Made by a program: the position numbers and the translations under genes | DNA from: Chitinophaga filiformis | GTDB lineage: Bacteria; Bacteroidota; Bacteroidia; Chitinophagales; Chitinophagaceae | Assembly (NCBI RefSeq): GCF_900102545.1 | Contig: NZ_FNBN01000003.1 | Location: forward strand, 153,976 to 217,975 | Reading direction: 5' to 3' | DNA length: 64,000 bases | Shown here: positions 26,721 to 36,547 of the stretch, piece after piece | How the letters are laid out: each line of letters opens with the position of its first letter | Numbering within the stretch: position 1 is the stretch's first letter | The notes under the pieces: model-generated | What the model was told of the DNA's origin: nothing | Seen by the model: only the letters and a program-made list of their open reading frames with translations | Databases searched by the model: none

Positions 26721-27815
26721 ATGCAAAAATGGCTCATCCTGTTGTCGGGATGCCTGTTTTTATGTCTGGCTGTTCCGGCGCAGAAAACTTCGCTGTTCAA
26801 AAAAGTGGGAAGCTGGCTGGATGCGGGAAATGATCCACAGTATATCGAAGAACATACCAAAGACCTTACTGTTCGCGTGTTCGGTTCTCGTAAATATAAT
26901 TATTACGATATCGTAGATAATAAGATCGTAGATAATGGGATTGTAGATAACGGTATTGTTTCAAGTACAAAAAATTCCAAGGAAGTATTGTACAGACCCA
27001 ATACGCCATTTAACGTTGGATTGGGCTTTAACTACCGTTTTATAGGCGTGAACGTCGCTTTTAACCTTCCGTTTATCAATAAGGAAACGGGAGACTATGG
27101 CCGGACGAAAGTACTGGACCTGCAGACGCATATTTACACCCGTAAACTGGTAGTGGACTTTTACGGGCAGGTTTACAGGGGATATTACATTGCCAATACA
27201 AGACGGCTGTTCAGCAACCTGGGATCGGGCAATGTGGAAATGATCCGGCCGGATGCCCGGAATGTGAATATGGGCCTGGATGTACAGTATGTATTCAATG
27301 CAAAGAAATTCTCTTACCGGGCGGCCTACCTGCAGAATGATTACCAGAAGAAGAGTGCAGGATCTTTCCTGGTGGGAGGGGGCATCTTCGGTATGAGAAT
27401 GAAAGGAGATTCAGGTTTAATTCCTTCATATCTGCAGAAAGCGGGCTTCTTTAATGGCGTGAATTTTTACAGGACAAGGGTCCTCAGTGCCGCTGCCAAC
27501 GTAGGTTACGCCCATACATTTGTTTATAAGAAGCATTGGTTTGCCACGCTCTCCCTGACTGGAAGCCTGGGAGTGAACTATACGACCCTGAACAGGGTAA
27601 AAGATGGCGACGTGAATAAAGTAGGATTACAACTGAATAATAATATCCGTATTTCCATCGGCTATAACTCCGCACGGTATTTTGCAGGCATCCACTATGT
27701 GGATCTGACCACCAGAAGCCAGTCGCCCGTACCGGATACTTACCAGACCATGGGTGCAGGCAATTTCCGTATCAGCATTGCACGAAGGTTCAAATTGAAG
27801 AAGCAGTTGTTTTAA
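26721..27815 (+). CDS. DUF4421 family outer-membrane protein
   Basis: A 364-residue protein from the ATG at 26721, which gives the signal peptide MQKWLILLSGCLFLCLAVPAQ; a GTG nine codons upstream (26694) is the alternative. The sequence NTPFNVGLGFNYRFIGVNV and the many alternating Phe/Tyr/Gly strands match DUF4421, predicted outer-membrane beta-barrels of Bacteroidota with no known function. A run of five-residue repeats (IVDNK, IVDNG, IVDNG) at about residues 64-79 is an unusual insertion near the N-terminus. Confidence 0.85.
   Translation: MQKWLILLSGCLFLCLAVPAQKTSLFKKVGSWLDAGNDPQYIEEHTKDLTVRVFGSRKYNYYDIVDNKIVDNGIVDNGIVSSTKNSKEVLYRPNTPFNVGLGFNYRFIGVNVAFNLPFINKETGDYGRTKVLDLQTHIYTRKLVVDFYGQVYRGYYIANTRRLFSNLGSGNVEMIRPDARNVNMGLDVQYVFNAKKFSYRAAYLQNDYQKKSAGSFLVGGGIFGMRMKGDSGLIPSYLQKAGFFNGVNFYRTRVLSAAANVGYAHTFVYKKHWFATLSLTGSLGVNYTTLNRVKDGDVNKVGLQLNNNIRISIGYNSARYFAGIHYVDLTTRSQSPVPDTYQTMGAGNFRISIARRFKLKKQLF
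26912..26960 (+). repeat. 15-bp tandem repeat within the DUF4421 gene
   Basis: Three copies of a 15-base unit, atcgtagataataag, atcgtagataatggg, attgtagataacggt, followed by a partial fourth. It encodes I-V-D-N-x. The unit is a multiple of three, so copy changes keep the frame. Confidence 0.85.
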
Positions 27816-27937
27816 GGGCTGATACTTCATCAGCGTTTCATATATCAAGTTTGTTTGTCAGATGCCGGACTATCTTCAGTAATCAATTCCGGGTTGCTGT
27901 ATTGTATCTCTGTAAACGGCCAGATCATAGGGCTGAA

Positions 27938-28582
27938 TTATTCTCTGTCATCATCCATCGTCTTCAACTCTTCCTCCATATTCTGCCGGGCGAATGCCTC
28001 TCTTTGTTCTTTGAACAGATCTGTTTTATAAATGGCCGGAAGCGCCAGGAAATGGGCCAATACTTTCTTTCTGCCGGGTTTATACAGTTCGTCGGGGTAA
28101 ATGCTGTATTCCTTCCTGATCTGCTGTGTATAGGCAATATAATCTGTAGCAGGCGCACTTAATATAGACAGGTCGAAGTCCAGGAAATAATCCAGGTCTG
28201 TATTGCCGCTGGTATTCAGATGTGTTTTGGTGGCGCGGATAAAGTCCATTACCTGTGCTATCTTGCCAACCGGATAGTTGGTCTGTCGCAGGAAATTGCC
28301 TGCAGCCAGCGCACTCTGTTCTTCATTATCCGTTTGTTTCACATCATAGATTATATCGTGGAAAAAGATGGCCAGTGACAGTGTTTCATTGTCAGTGATG
28401 TGATCGGCATATGTGTGTTGCAGCTGCAATAAAGCATGCAGGTGGTGCAGGTCATGATAATGCCGGTGTGTTTCTGTATAATGGCTAATGATCGTTTGAA
28501 AGCCTTCTTCAATAAGACCCTGATCGGGAGTATATGGCTGCAGCAGTTGTTGCCAGCGGATATGCAGTGTGTCTCTCAGCAT
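27938..28582 (-). CDS. HD superfamily metal-dependent hydrolase
   Basis: A 214-residue protein of the predicted metal-dependent HD phosphohydrolase group (COG4339-like). Histidines in HYHDLHHLHALL (near residue 45) and the HD pair in LAIFFHDIIYD form the metal site; LDFDLSIL is the third motif. The start is placed at 28582 because the longer open frame to 28645 reads through the aconitase terminator hairpin. The substrate is unknown. It follows acn on the same strand but behind a terminator. Confidence 0.85.
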   Translation of the reverse strand: MLRDTLHIRWQQLLQPYTPDQGLIEEGFQTIISHYTETHRHYHDLHHLHALLQLQHTYADHITDNETLSLAIFFHDIIYDVKQTDNEEQSALAAGNFLRQTNYPVGKIAQVMDFIRATKTHLNTSGNTDLDYFLDFDLSILSAPATDYIAYTQQIRKEYSIYPDELYKPGRKKVLAHFLALPAIYKTDLFKEQREAFARQNMEEELKTMDDDRE

Positions 28583-28603
28583 AGGTCTAAAGTTAAAATA
28601 AAA

Positions 28604-28630
28604 ATCCCGCCTACTATATGCAGGCGGGAC
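28604..28630 (-). terminator. Rho-independent terminator of aconitase
   Basis: Stem tcccgcct / aggcggga with a 9-base loop; on the minus strand it is followed by TTTTTATTTT. It sits about 30 bases after the acn stop and before the HD gene start. Confidence 0.85.
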
Positions 28631-28657
28631 TTCTTTATCATTCATAGCCGGAGGCTA

Positions 28658-30931
28658 TTATGCTTTTGCTTTTGCAAACTGTGCACGGATCACGTTCAGT
28701 GCACCACCTGCTTTGAACCATTCGATCTGTTGTTCATTGTAAGTGTGGTTTACCAGGATTTCGTCCTTGCTGCCGTTTTTGTGGTTAGCTACAACAGTCA
28801 GTTGTTTGCCAGGAGCGAAAGTGGTCAGACCAACGATATCGAAGGTATCATCTTCCTGGATCTTTTCGTAATCATCCTTATCAGCGAAGGTCAGCGCGAG
28901 CATACCTTGCTTTTTCAGGTTGGTTTCGTGAATACGTGCGAAAGATTTAACCAGGATAGCGCGAACACCCAGGTGACGTGGTTCCATTGCAGCGTGTTCG
29001 CGGCTGGAGCCTTCACCGTAGTTTTCATCACCTACTACTACAGAGCCGATGTTAGCAGCTTTGTAAGCACGCTGTACAACAGGTACGCCTGCATATTCAC
29101 CAGACAGCTGGTTCTTTACAGAATCAGATTTGTCGTTGAATGCGTTGATCGCACCGATCAGCATGTTGTTGGAGATGTTATCGAGGTGACCACGGTATTT
29201 TAACCACGGACCAGCCATGGAGATGTGGTCAGTAGTACATTTACCTTTTGCTTTGATCAGCAGTTTCAGGCCTTTCAGATCAGTACCTTCCCATGCAGCG
29301 AATGGCGCCAGCAGCTGCAGACGGTCGCTGGTTGGAGATACGATTACCTGAACACCTTTACCGTCAGCTGCAGGAGCCTGGTAACCAGGATCATCTACAG
29401 AGAAACCTTTAGCAGGCAGTTCGAAACCGGTAGGCTCATCGAGCATTACTTCCTTACCATCTTTGGTTTTCAGTTTGTCTGTCAGCGGATTGAAGGTCAG
29501 ATCACCTGCAATAGCGAAGGCAGTAACGATTTCCGGAGATGCCACGAAAGCGTGTGTAGCAGCCAGACCATCATTCCTCTTAGCGAAGTTACGGTTGAAG
29601 GAAGTGATGATGGAGTTCTTACGGTTAGGATCGTCGATGTGACGTGCCCACTGACCGATACAAGGACCGCAGGCGTTAGCCAGTACAACACCACCGATCT
29701 GGTCGAAAGTATTTAACAGACCGTCTCTTTCGATGGTATAACGTACCAGTTCAGAGCCCGGAGTGATGGTATATTCAGCTTTAACGTCGAGGTTCTTGTC
29801 AACCGCCTGTTTCGCCAGGGAAGCAGCACGGGAGATATCTTCGTAAGAAGAGTTGGTACAGGAACCGATAAGGGCAACTTCCAGCTTTTCAGGCCAGTTG
29901 TTTTCCTTTACAGCCTGTGCGAATTTGGAAATAGGCCATGCCAGGTCCGGAGTAAAAGGACCGTTCACATGTGGTTCCAGTTCGTTCAGGTTGATCTCGA
30001 TCACCTGATCATAGTATTTGGAAGGATCTGCGTATACTTCAGCATCAGGACGCAGGTGATCTTTCACACCGTCAGCCAGTGCTGCGATATCAGCACGTTC
30101 AGTTGCTGACAGGTAAGCAGACATTTTGGTATCGTAGGCAAATACGGAGCAGGTAGCACCTATTTCCGCACCCATGTTACAGATAGTACCTTTACCCGTA
30201 GCGCTCAGGTTATCAGCACCTTCACCGAAATATTCAACGATGCAACCGGTACCACCTTTCACGGTCAGTACACCGGCTACTTTCAGGATTACGTCTTTAG
30301 GGGAAGACCAGCCGCTCAGTTTACCTGTCAGTTTAACACCGATCAGTTTTGGCATTTTCAGTTCCCATGGCAGACCAGCCATCACATCCACAGCGTCAGC
30401 ACCACCAACACCGATAGCCAGCATACCCAGACCACCCGCGTTAGGAGTGTGGGAATCAGTACCGATCATCAGACCGCCCGGGAAAGCATAGTTTTCCAGT
30501 ACAACCTGGTGAATGATACCAGCACCTGGTTTCCAGAAACCGATGCCATATTTATTGGAGATAGAAGACAGAAAATCGTATACTTCCTTATTGGTGTCCA
30601 CAGCTGTCGCCAGGTCTTCCGTGGCGCCAGTCTTGGCTTGAATGAGGTGATCACAGTGTACGGTAGAAGGAACAGCTACTTTATCGCGTCCGCAGGTCAT
30701 GAACTGTAACAGGGCCATCTGTGCGGTGGCATCCTGCATTGCTACGCGATCTGGCGCAAACTCTACATAAGACTTTCCACGCTCATAAGCCGCAGTGGTA
30801 GGTGCATATAAGTGAGCATATAAGATCTTTTCTGAGAGTGTGAGCGGGCGTCCCAGCAGTTTACGGGTAGCTTCCACTTTACCCGGCAGTGCCGCATACA
30901 CTTTTTTAATCATTTCAATATCAAACACCAT
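28658..30931 (-). CDS. acn: Aconitate hydratase
   Basis: Interconverts citrate and isocitrate in the TCA cycle through a [4Fe-4S] cluster. It has 757 residues, which fits the mitochondrial-type bacterial aconitases rather than the longer AcnA or AcnB. The cluster cysteines are in [11 protein letters not shown] and [10 protein letters not shown]. Other marks are [25 protein letters not shown], the swivel domain motif [22 protein letters not shown] and [14 protein letters not shown]. It stands alone with its own terminator. Confidence 0.97.
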   Translation of the reverse strand: MVFDIEMIKKVYAALPGKVEATRKLLGRPLTLSEKILYAHLYAPTTAAYERGKSYVEFAPDRVAMQDATAQMALLQFMTCGRDKVAVPSTVHCDHLIQAKTGATEDLATAVDTNKEVYDFLSSISNKYGIGFWKPGAGIIHQVVLENYAFPGGLMIGTDSHTPNAGGLGMLAIGVGGADAVDVMAGLPWELKMPKLIGVKLTGKLSGWSSPKDVILKVAGVLTVKGGTGCIVEYFGEGADNLSATGKGTICNMGAEIGATCSVFAYDTKMSAYLSATERADIAALADGVKDHLRPDAEVYADPSKYYDQVIEINLNELEPHVNGPFTPDLAWPISKFAQAVKENNWPEKLEVALIGSCTNSSYEDISRAASLAKQAVDKNLDVKAEYTITPGSELVRYTIERDGLLNTFDQIGGVVLANACGPCIGQWARHIDDPNRKNSIITSFNRNFAKRNDGLAATHAFVASPEIVTAFAIAGDLTFNPLTDKLKTKDGKEVMLDEPTGFELPAKGFSVDDPGYQAPAADGKGVQVIVSPTSDRLQLLAPFAAWEGTDLKGLKLLIKAKGKCTTDHISMAGPWLKYRGHLDNISNNMLIGAINAFNDKSDSVKNQLSGEYAGVPVVQRAYKAANIGSVVVGDENYGEGSSREHAAMEPRHLGVRAILVKSFARIHETNLKKQGMLALTFADKDDYEKIQEDDTFDIVGLTTFAPGKQLTVVANHKNGSKDEILVNHTYNEQQIEWFKAGGALNVIRAQFAKAKA

Positions 30932-31165
30932 GGAAAAAAATTATTTAAGACCGGTTAGAAAATGCACCGCGAAATTAATTAAATTCAACAAGTTTTTAAA
31001 AGATATGTAGACTATTGTCTATAAATGATAAGCCTGGAAAATGACCGCTTACCCCGCCGGTTCACTGTATGAAATGCCGCTAAAGCACTGCCAGCTTAAT
31101 ATCAGCTATTTATTGATATAGAAATCAGACTTGTTTTTAACCCGGGATTGTAATAAATTTGATAT

Positions 31166-31387
31166 ATGAATAGATTTAAAGATTTCGTGGAATGGCAGGC
31201 CTTCGGGGTTTGTACAGCTATCGGCAATAAGCTGGGGATAGCCACCTCCCGTATCCGTCTGTTTTTTATCTATACCTCTTTCATCACAATGGGCTCCCCT
31301 CTCATTGTTTATATGATCATGGCCTTCTGGGTGAATATGAAGAATTATATCCTGAACGCCCGAAGGAACCCTCTCAGATACTTATAG
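31166..31387 (+). CDS. Small PspC domain protein
   Basis: A 73-residue membrane protein consisting of one PspC domain: an amphipathic N-terminal part (FGVCTAIGNKLGIATSRIRL) and one hydrophobic helix (about 32-55). PspC proteins act in envelope stress responses in proteobacteria; in Bacteroidota their role is mostly unstudied. There are no psp neighbours. The G-V-x-x-A-I-x-x-x-x-G-I pattern is the main support. Confidence 0.8.
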   Translation: MNRFKDFVEWQAFGVCTAIGNKLGIATSRIRLFFIYTSFITMGSPLIVYMIMAFWVNMKNYILNARRNPLRYL

Positions 31388-31442
31388 CAGATTGAGCATC
31401 ATTTTTGTATATAGTCATTTTAAAAGAATGGCCAGGAAACTA

Positions 31443-31460
31443 ATCCCTGATAACAGGGAT
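31443..31460. other. Short hairpin upstream of the DUF4382 gene
   Basis: Perfect 7-bp inverted repeat atccctg-ataa-cagggat, just before a possible promoter (tttg at 31463-31466, tatattcg at 31483-31490). It could be a terminator of the PspC gene or an operator. Confidence 0.4.
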
Positions 31461-31540
31461 GTTTTGCATTAGGTTTAGTTTATATATTCGTGCCACGATA
31501 AGGATAAGGAAGCGAAATTTTAACCAAATACACATACAAA

Positions 31541-32344
31541 ATGAGAATGCCTTCATGGAAACACCTGGCAAATGGTGTGCTGCTTTTATCTACCACGTTA
31601 TTTATGGCTGCATGTTCGAAAAACGATAACGATGGCAAATCGAGAATTCAGGTCGCACTTACCGATGATCCGGGAGATTTTAAAGCTGTTTACATCGATG
31701 TTCAGGAAGTAAATGTCAACTACAGCGACAGCGATGACAATGGCTGGCAGACATTAGCCGGCATGAAAAAAGGTCGCTACAACCTACTTACACTCGTTAA
31801 TGACAAAGACACTGTACTGGCAGATGCAGATATCGCATCGGGTACAATTAAGGAAATCAGGCTGGTACTGGGAGATGACAACTGGGTGGTAACTAACGCA
31901 GGTGACTCTATCAAACTGCAAACACCAAGTGGACAGTCTTCAGGCGTAAAACTGAAAGTTAACATGCCTGTATCCGAAGGGGTGCTTTACAAATTGTTGC
32001 TCGATTTCGACGTAGCGAAATCCATTCATGAAGCAGGAAACGCCGGCAAGTACATGCTGAAACCGGTTATCAGAACTGTGCTGGAAGCACAGGGTGGCAG
32101 CATTAAGGGTGTCGTATTGCCTGCAGTAGTGCCTTCTGCCGTACTGGTACTGAATGGTGCTGATACTGTTGCCAGCACTTATTCCGGTGTAGGTGGTGCT
32201 TATCAGCTGAAAGGTATCGCAGCCGGTAGCTATACCCTGCACTACATTTCTACCGATTCTACCCTGCAACCTGCTACAAAACAGGGTGTAGTAGTAGAAA
32301 CAGGCAAAGTGACAACAATTGATACGCTGACATTAGTAAAATAG
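31541..32344 (+). CDS. DUF4382 lipoprotein with carboxypeptidase-regulatory-like domain
   Basis: A 267-residue lipoprotein: the signal ends in LFMAACSKND, with Cys26 as the anchor. The DUF4382 domain (about 35-180) begins IQVALTDDPGDFKAVYIDVQEV and contains the IKEIRLVLGDDN strand. A C-terminal carboxypeptidase-regulatory-like beta-sandwich follows (about 188-267, GGSIKGVV, GGAYQLKGIAAGSYTLHY). Both are typical of Bacteroidota surface or periplasmic proteins, with no assigned function. It stands alone and ends at a bidirectional terminator. Confidence 0.88.
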   Translation: MRMPSWKHLANGVLLLSTTLFMAACSKNDNDGKSRIQVALTDDPGDFKAVYIDVQEVNVNYSDSDDNGWQTLAGMKKGRYNLLTLVNDKDTVLADADIASGTIKEIRLVLGDDNWVVTNAGDSIKLQTPSGQSSGVKLKVNMPVSEGVLYKLLLDFDVAKSIHEAGNAGKYMLKPVIRTVLEAQGGSIKGVVLPAVVPSAVLVLNGADTVASTYSGVGGAYQLKGIAAGSYTLHYISTDSTLQPATKQGVVVETGKVTTIDTLTLVK

Positions 32345-32375
32345 GCTTGTCAGTTACAGACTGCAATGAACACAT

Positions 32376-32413
32376 AAAAAAAATCCATCCGCATGCAGCC
32401 GGATGGATTTTTT
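32376..32413. terminator. Bidirectional terminator between DUF4382 and the 134-aa gene
   Basis: An A run, stem atccatccg / cggatggat with a short loop, then a T run. It is symmetrical and lies between convergent genes, so it can serve both. Confidence 0.88.
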
Positions 32414-32426
32414 TATTTTATTATGC

Positions 32427-32831
32427 TTAGTCCAGGTGGAAATTTGTCATTGCCTGATAGTGGTTCTGTAACTGGTTCACAGTAATGGAACCTTTGATCT
32501 CCCGGTGTTCATCCCGGTAATCGAGACGTGTAGCCGGCATCCCATCTGCCAATGTATGCAGCTTTACTGAGAATGGCCCGCGTACATAGATCTGCCCACC
32601 GCCATTAACAGAAAGGGATTCGTCTTTTTTAAATTTGAGTCTGAGTAACTGATCTTCATTTAGTGGAATGGGGTAGAGGTCTTGCAGGTCGTACCAGAAC
32701 TCCTGTTCTCCTGTTTGTACGCAGACCTGTTTGTCTTCACGGTTAACTTCCAATACCTGACCTTCCACAGTGTTTCCTTCGTACTGCACCAATACTATAT
32801 CTCCTGCTTTTACATCTTGTAAATTGATCAT
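32427..32831 (-). CDS. Conserved-looking hypothetical protein, 134 aa
   Basis: A cytoplasmic 134-residue protein I do not recognise. The N-terminal part (VKAGDIVLVQYEGNTVEGQVLEVN) reads like a small SH3/KOW-type barrel, and the C-terminus is mixed. It begins with a normal ATG at 32831 and ends at a bidirectional terminator, so it is very probably real. The 257-base leader on the right contains inverted repeats that may regulate it. Confidence 0.7.
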   Translation of the reverse strand: MINLQDVKAGDIVLVQYEGNTVEGQVLEVNREDKQVCVQTGEQEFWYDLQDLYPIPLNEDQLLRLKFKKDESLSVNGGGQIYVRGPFSVKLHTLADGMPATRLDYRDEHREIKGSITVNQLQNHYQAMTNFHLD

Positions 32832-32923
32832 GGTGAATAAAATTTTGGGTGTTTTGAGTTATATGTTATAGTCTGTAAAGAGCGATAGTAGTCTTATCCT
32901 AAGATAAGCATAAGATAAGAAAT

Positions 32924-32996
32924 AGTCCATAGACTCCGGACATTTTCCCATCTTCTGTTTTAATACAAAAGGCAGGCCATCCGGCATCTATGGACT
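32924..32996. other. Inverted-repeat region upstream of the 134-aa gene
   Basis: agtccatag (32924-32932) and ctatggact (32988-32996) are perfect inverted copies 55 bases apart. Just to the left the sequence ttatccta-agataagcataagataag contains repeated ttatctta units. A structured leader or protein-binding region is possible. Confidence 0.4.
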
Positions 32997-33088
32997 GTTA
33001 AATAATTGTCGTCTATAAATGTTTGACTATAAACACGTTGACATGATTAGGCAGTGATAGATCATCACTACCGCGCAGGAGACCCGTT

Positions 33089-33913
33089 TTATTTCACTAC
33101 TTCACGAAGTTTCACCAGTTGTTCCAGCAAACCTTCCAGCAGGTCGAGATGCAGCATGTTGGCGCCGTCTGACTTAGCCTTTGATGGATCAGGATGGGTT
33201 TCAATGAACAAACCATCAGCTCCGGTAGCAATGGCGGCTTTGGCGATAGTACCGATCAGCTTGGGATTACCGCCGGTAACACCGCTGGTCTGGTTGGGCT
33301 GCTGCAGGGAGTGGGTACAGTCCATGATCACAGGTACGCCATGTTCCTTCATAATAGGAATATTGCGGTAGTCTACCACCAGGTCCTGGTAACCGAAGGT
33401 GGTACCACGCTCGGTCAGCCATACTTTATCGTTACCACCCTGTTTAACCTTTTCTACAGCAAATTTCATCGCTTCGCCACTCACAAACTGTCCTTTCTTC
33501 ACATTGACGAATTTACCGGTTTCCGCTGCTGCCAGCAGGATATCGGTCTGGCGGCACAGGAATGCCGGAATCTGCAATACATCCACATAAGCGGCTGCCA
33601 TGGCAGCTTCTGCTGCAGAGTGAATATCTGTGGTAACAGGCAGGTTGAATGTTTGCCCTGTTTTCTGTAATAGATCCAGGCCTTCCACATCACCTACGCC
33701 ACTGAAGGAGTTGATGCTGGTACGGTTGGCTTTACGATAAGATGCTTTAAAAATATATGGAATATTCAGGCGTTTACAGATGCCTGATACCTTTTCAGCT
33801 ACATGCATCAGCAGCGCTTCATCTTCTACTACGCAAGGCCCGGCTATCAGAAAGAAGTTGTCTGGGTTGTATTGATCCTTAAAAAGTGACTTCAGGTGTG
33901 TTTGTGCTGACAT
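33089..33913 (-). CDS. kdsA: 3-deoxy-8-phosphooctulonate synthase
   Basis: Condenses phosphoenolpyruvate with arabinose-5-phosphate to Kdo-8-phosphate for the inner core of lipopolysaccharide, consistent with a Gram-negative envelope. It has 274 residues, the usual length. Conserved parts are FLIAGPCVVEDE, FKASYRKANRTS, TDIHSA, FLCRQTDILLAAA, VKKGQF and VIMDCTHSLQQPN. An Asn (KANRTS) follows the conserved Lys in the region that differs between metal-dependent and metal-independent forms, so the class is not called. It stands alone on the minus strand. Confidence 0.95.
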   Translation of the reverse strand: MSAQTHLKSLFKDQYNPDNFFLIAGPCVVEDEALLMHVAEKVSGICKRLNIPYIFKASYRKANRTSINSFSGVGDVEGLDLLQKTGQTFNLPVTTDIHSAAEAAMAAAYVDVLQIPAFLCRQTDILLAAAETGKFVNVKKGQFVSGEAMKFAVEKVKQGGNDKVWLTERGTTFGYQDLVVDYRNIPIMKEHGVPVIMDCTHSLQQPNQTSGVTGGNPKLIGTIAKAAIATGADGLFIETHPDPSKAKSDGANMLHLDLLEGLLEQLVKLREVVK

Positions 33914-34166
33914 GATTTTTGTATTTGAGAGTGCAAAGTTATGCTATTCTAAGGGATTACTTTTCAGCAACGGGGATAGCCGCGACTCGCTGAATTGTCA
34001 TAATATTGTAATTCGATACTATGGAATGTTTACTGGGCTTGCGTCTGTTCCAATGGGATTCCGGGGATTGTTACCGCATTGTCATGCGCTGAGAGGGTTT
34101 GTTCTGAATTATTGCGGAAGCTGTTAATATTACGCCTAAATTTCAAAGTCATTCATTCGAGATAGC

Positions 34167-35111
34167 ATGAAGAAAGATAAAATACTGGTAATCGGCGCCT
34201 GCGGGCAGATTGGTGTTGAACTTACACTGGCATTAAGGAAGATATACGGAGACGCCAATGTGGTTGCTTCAGATCTCCGTGAAGAGCATGACCTGCTCAA
34301 AGGCACGGGCCCTTACGTATCTCTTGATGTCATGAATAAGGAGATGCTGCACGTACTGGTTATCCGTCATAATATCACCCAGATCTATCTGCTGGCGGCT
34401 ATCCTTTCTGCTACCGGCGAAAAGAATCCGTTGCTGGCCTGGCATATCAACATGCAAAGCCTGCTGAATGTACTGGATATTGCGAAAGAAGAGAATGTAG
34501 ACAAAGTGTACTGGCCAAGTTCTATTGCGGTATTCGGGCCTGATTCCCCTAAAGAATCCACTCCGCAACATACCATCATTGAGCCTACCACCATTTATGG
34601 CATTAGTAAGTTTGCCGGTGAACGCTGGTGCGAATATTATAGCCACCGTTATGGCGTAGACGTACGCAGCCTGCGTTATCCTGGTCTGATCAGTTATAAA
34701 TCCGCTCCGGGGGGTGGTACAACAGATTATGCTATTGAGATCTTCCATGAAGCCCTGGAAGAAAAGAAATATACCTGCTTCCTGTCCGAAGGCACTTATC
34801 TGCCAATGATGTATATGCCGGATGCTATCCGCGCTACCATTGAGCTGATGGAAGCCGATAAAGCGAAGATCAAGGTGCGTTCTTCCTACAACCTGGGCGC
34901 TATGAGTTTCTCCCCTAAAGAGATAGCTGCAGAGATCAAAAAGCATATCCCGGAATTCACGATCAGTTATGAACCAGATTATCGTCAGCAGATAGCCGAC
35001 GGATGGCCTCAGAGTATGGATGATAGCCAGGCCAGCCAGGATTGGGGTTGGAAACCGGAATTCGACCTGGAAAAGATGACCGTAGATATGCTCAAGAACC
35101 TTAAAAAATAA
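34167..35111 (+). CDS. NAD-dependent epimerase/dehydratase, probable short-chain L-threonine 3-dehydrogenase
   Basis: A 314-residue extended short-chain dehydrogenase. The NAD-binding motif is GACGQIGVEL (9-18), the catalytic pair is Y-G-I-S-K (about 145-149) and the Ser/Thr site lies in WPSSIAVFGP. The length and the motifs LSATGEKNP, SLRYPGLISYKSAPGGGTTDYA match Bacteroidota SDR-type threonine dehydrogenases, which convert L-threonine to 2-amino-3-oxobutyrate. UDP-sugar epimerases are related but have different C-termini. No kbl gene is adjacent. Confidence 0.85.
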   Translation: MKKDKILVIGACGQIGVELTLALRKIYGDANVVASDLREEHDLLKGTGPYVSLDVMNKEMLHVLVIRHNITQIYLLAAILSATGEKNPLLAWHINMQSLLNVLDIAKEENVDKVYWPSSIAVFGPDSPKESTPQHTIIEPTTIYGISKFAGERWCEYYSHRYGVDVRSLRYPGLISYKSAPGGGTTDYAIEIFHEALEEKKYTCFLSEGTYLPMMYMPDAIRATIELMEADKAKIKVRSSYNLGAMSFSPKEIAAEIKKHIPEFTISYEPDYRQQIADGWPQSMDDSQASQDWGWKPEFDLEKMTVDMLKNLKK

Positions 35112-35140
35112 GCAGGGTAACTTCCGCGGAATATATCTTC

Positions 35141-35180
35141 AAAAAAAAGACGAATGCATTAACGCATTCGTCTTTTTTTT
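35141..35180. terminator. Bidirectional terminator between the dehydrogenase and cysN
   Basis: Perfect 17-bp inverted repeat (aaaaaaaagacgaatgc and its complement at 35164-35180) with A and T tracts at the outer ends, between convergent genes. Confidence 0.92.
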
Positions 35181-35197
35181 GAAACACTTATAATTTA

Positions 35198-36445
35198 TTA
35201 GTCTACAAATCCAACAGCTACTGTTGAATTACTGAATTCGTCGATCAGGATGAATGCACCATTGGCAGGATTCGCATCGTAGCTATCTGCAAATATCGGG
35301 TGCGCGAGCTTCACTGTAATTTTACCAATATCATTCAGGCCCAGTTCCTTCTTATCTTCCACGATCTTATTGGAAGTTACATCGATCACATGCTGTATCT
35401 GCTGCACCTTTGCTTTCACACGGTTAATACCATGCTGCAACAGGTAAGTCTTTCCAGGTACAAGTTTCTGCTGATCCATCCAACATACCTGTGCTGATAT
35501 TTCTTTCAGCAGGGCAGGTGCATTTTCTGGTTTGGAAAACATGCTGCCACGGCTGGTGTCTATCTCATCTTCCAGTGTGATTACTACACTCTGACGTGCT
35601 TCTGCAGTCGCCAGCTGTGTTTCGAACTGCTCGATAGTTTTGATTCTACTTTTCTGCTGAGAGGGGAGGGAGATGATCTCGTCACCTATATTGAAATGAC
35701 CACTCACCACCTTACCGGCAAAACCACGGAAGTCGTGATATGCTTCTGTTTTAGGACGGATCACCGACTGTACCTTGAAGCGGGAAGGATGGCTGTTATC
35801 AGCATGATCGAAAGTGATCTGTTCCAGGTATTCCAGCAGAGAGTCGCCACTGTACCAGCTAATCTTTTCAGAGCGGGCTGCCACGTTCTCACCATAGAGG
35901 GAAGAGATCGGAACGAATTTAATAGAAGGTGCTTTGAATGTTGCACTGGCAATCAGCGCCTGGAAGTCTTCCACGATCTGATTAAAACGTGCCTCGCTAT
36001 ATTCCACCAGGTCCATTTTGTTCACGCATACCACCAGGTATGGGATACGCAGCAGGCTGGCGATAAAGAAGTGACGGTAAGTCTGTTCTACAATACCTTT
36101 ACGTGCATCGATCAGTATCAGAGACACCTGTGCATTGGATGCACCGGTCACCATGTTACGGGTATATTCGATATGTCCGGGAGTATCGGCAATGATGTAT
36201 TTACGGGTAGGAGTAGAGAAGTAAATGTGTGCCACGTCGATGGTGATACCTTGTTCACGTTCAGCTACCAGACCGTCTGTCAGCAGTGACAGATCTGTAA
36301 AATCAAGTCCCTTACGTTTGCTGGCAGCGTGTAACGCTTCCATTTTGTCCTGTGGAATAGAATGTGTATCATACAGCAGCCTGCCTATCAGGGTGCTTTT
36401 GCCATCATCTACGCTGCCGGAAGTGGTTATACGTAAAACCTCCAT
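35198..36445 (-). CDS. cysN: Sulfate adenylyltransferase subunit 1 (GTPase)
   Basis: The GTPase subunit of ATP sulfurylase, which couples GTP hydrolysis to formation of adenylyl sulfate with CysD. It has 415 residues. Translation-factor-type G motifs are present: GSVDDGKSTLIGRLLYDT, DTPGHIEYTRNM and NKMDL. No APS kinase domain is fused at the C-terminus, unlike NodQ-type proteins. It is last in cysH-cysD-cysN, 102 bases after cysD. Confidence 0.95.
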   Translation of the reverse strand: MEVLRITTSGSVDDGKSTLIGRLLYDTHSIPQDKMEALHAASKRKGLDFTDLSLLTDGLVAEREQGITIDVAHIYFSTPTRKYIIADTPGHIEYTRNMVTGASNAQVSLILIDARKGIVEQTYRHFFIASLLRIPYLVVCVNKMDLVEYSEARFNQIVEDFQALIASATFKAPSIKFVPISSLYGENVAARSEKISWYSGDSLLEYLEQITFDHADNSHPSRFKVQSVIRPKTEAYHDFRGFAGKVVSGHFNIGDEIISLPSQQKSRIKTIEQFETQLATAEARQSVVITLEDEIDTSRGSMFSKPENAPALLKEISAQVCWMDQQKLVPGKTYLLQHGINRVKAKVQQIQHVIDVTSNKIVEDKKELGLNDIGKITVKLAHPIFADSYDANPANGAFILIDEFSNSTVAVGFVD

Positions 36446-36547
36446 GTTATATTTTTTGAGTGCGGAAAGCCTTGCTGTCCGCTACGATTTTATACTAATT
36501 GATTAAATCCTGTAACCGGAAAAGAAAGTGATAACTTTCGGCGGCTA

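Noticed and set aside
28583..28645. 21-residue N-terminal extension of the HD hydrolase
   Set aside because: It would translate through the aconitase terminator hairpin at 28604-28630; the internal ATG at 28582 is a better start.
33912..34127. 71-aa plus-strand frame between kdsA and the dehydrogenase
   Set aside because: No family resemblance, poor start context, and rare codon use; it is most likely the intergenic leader of the dehydrogenase gene.
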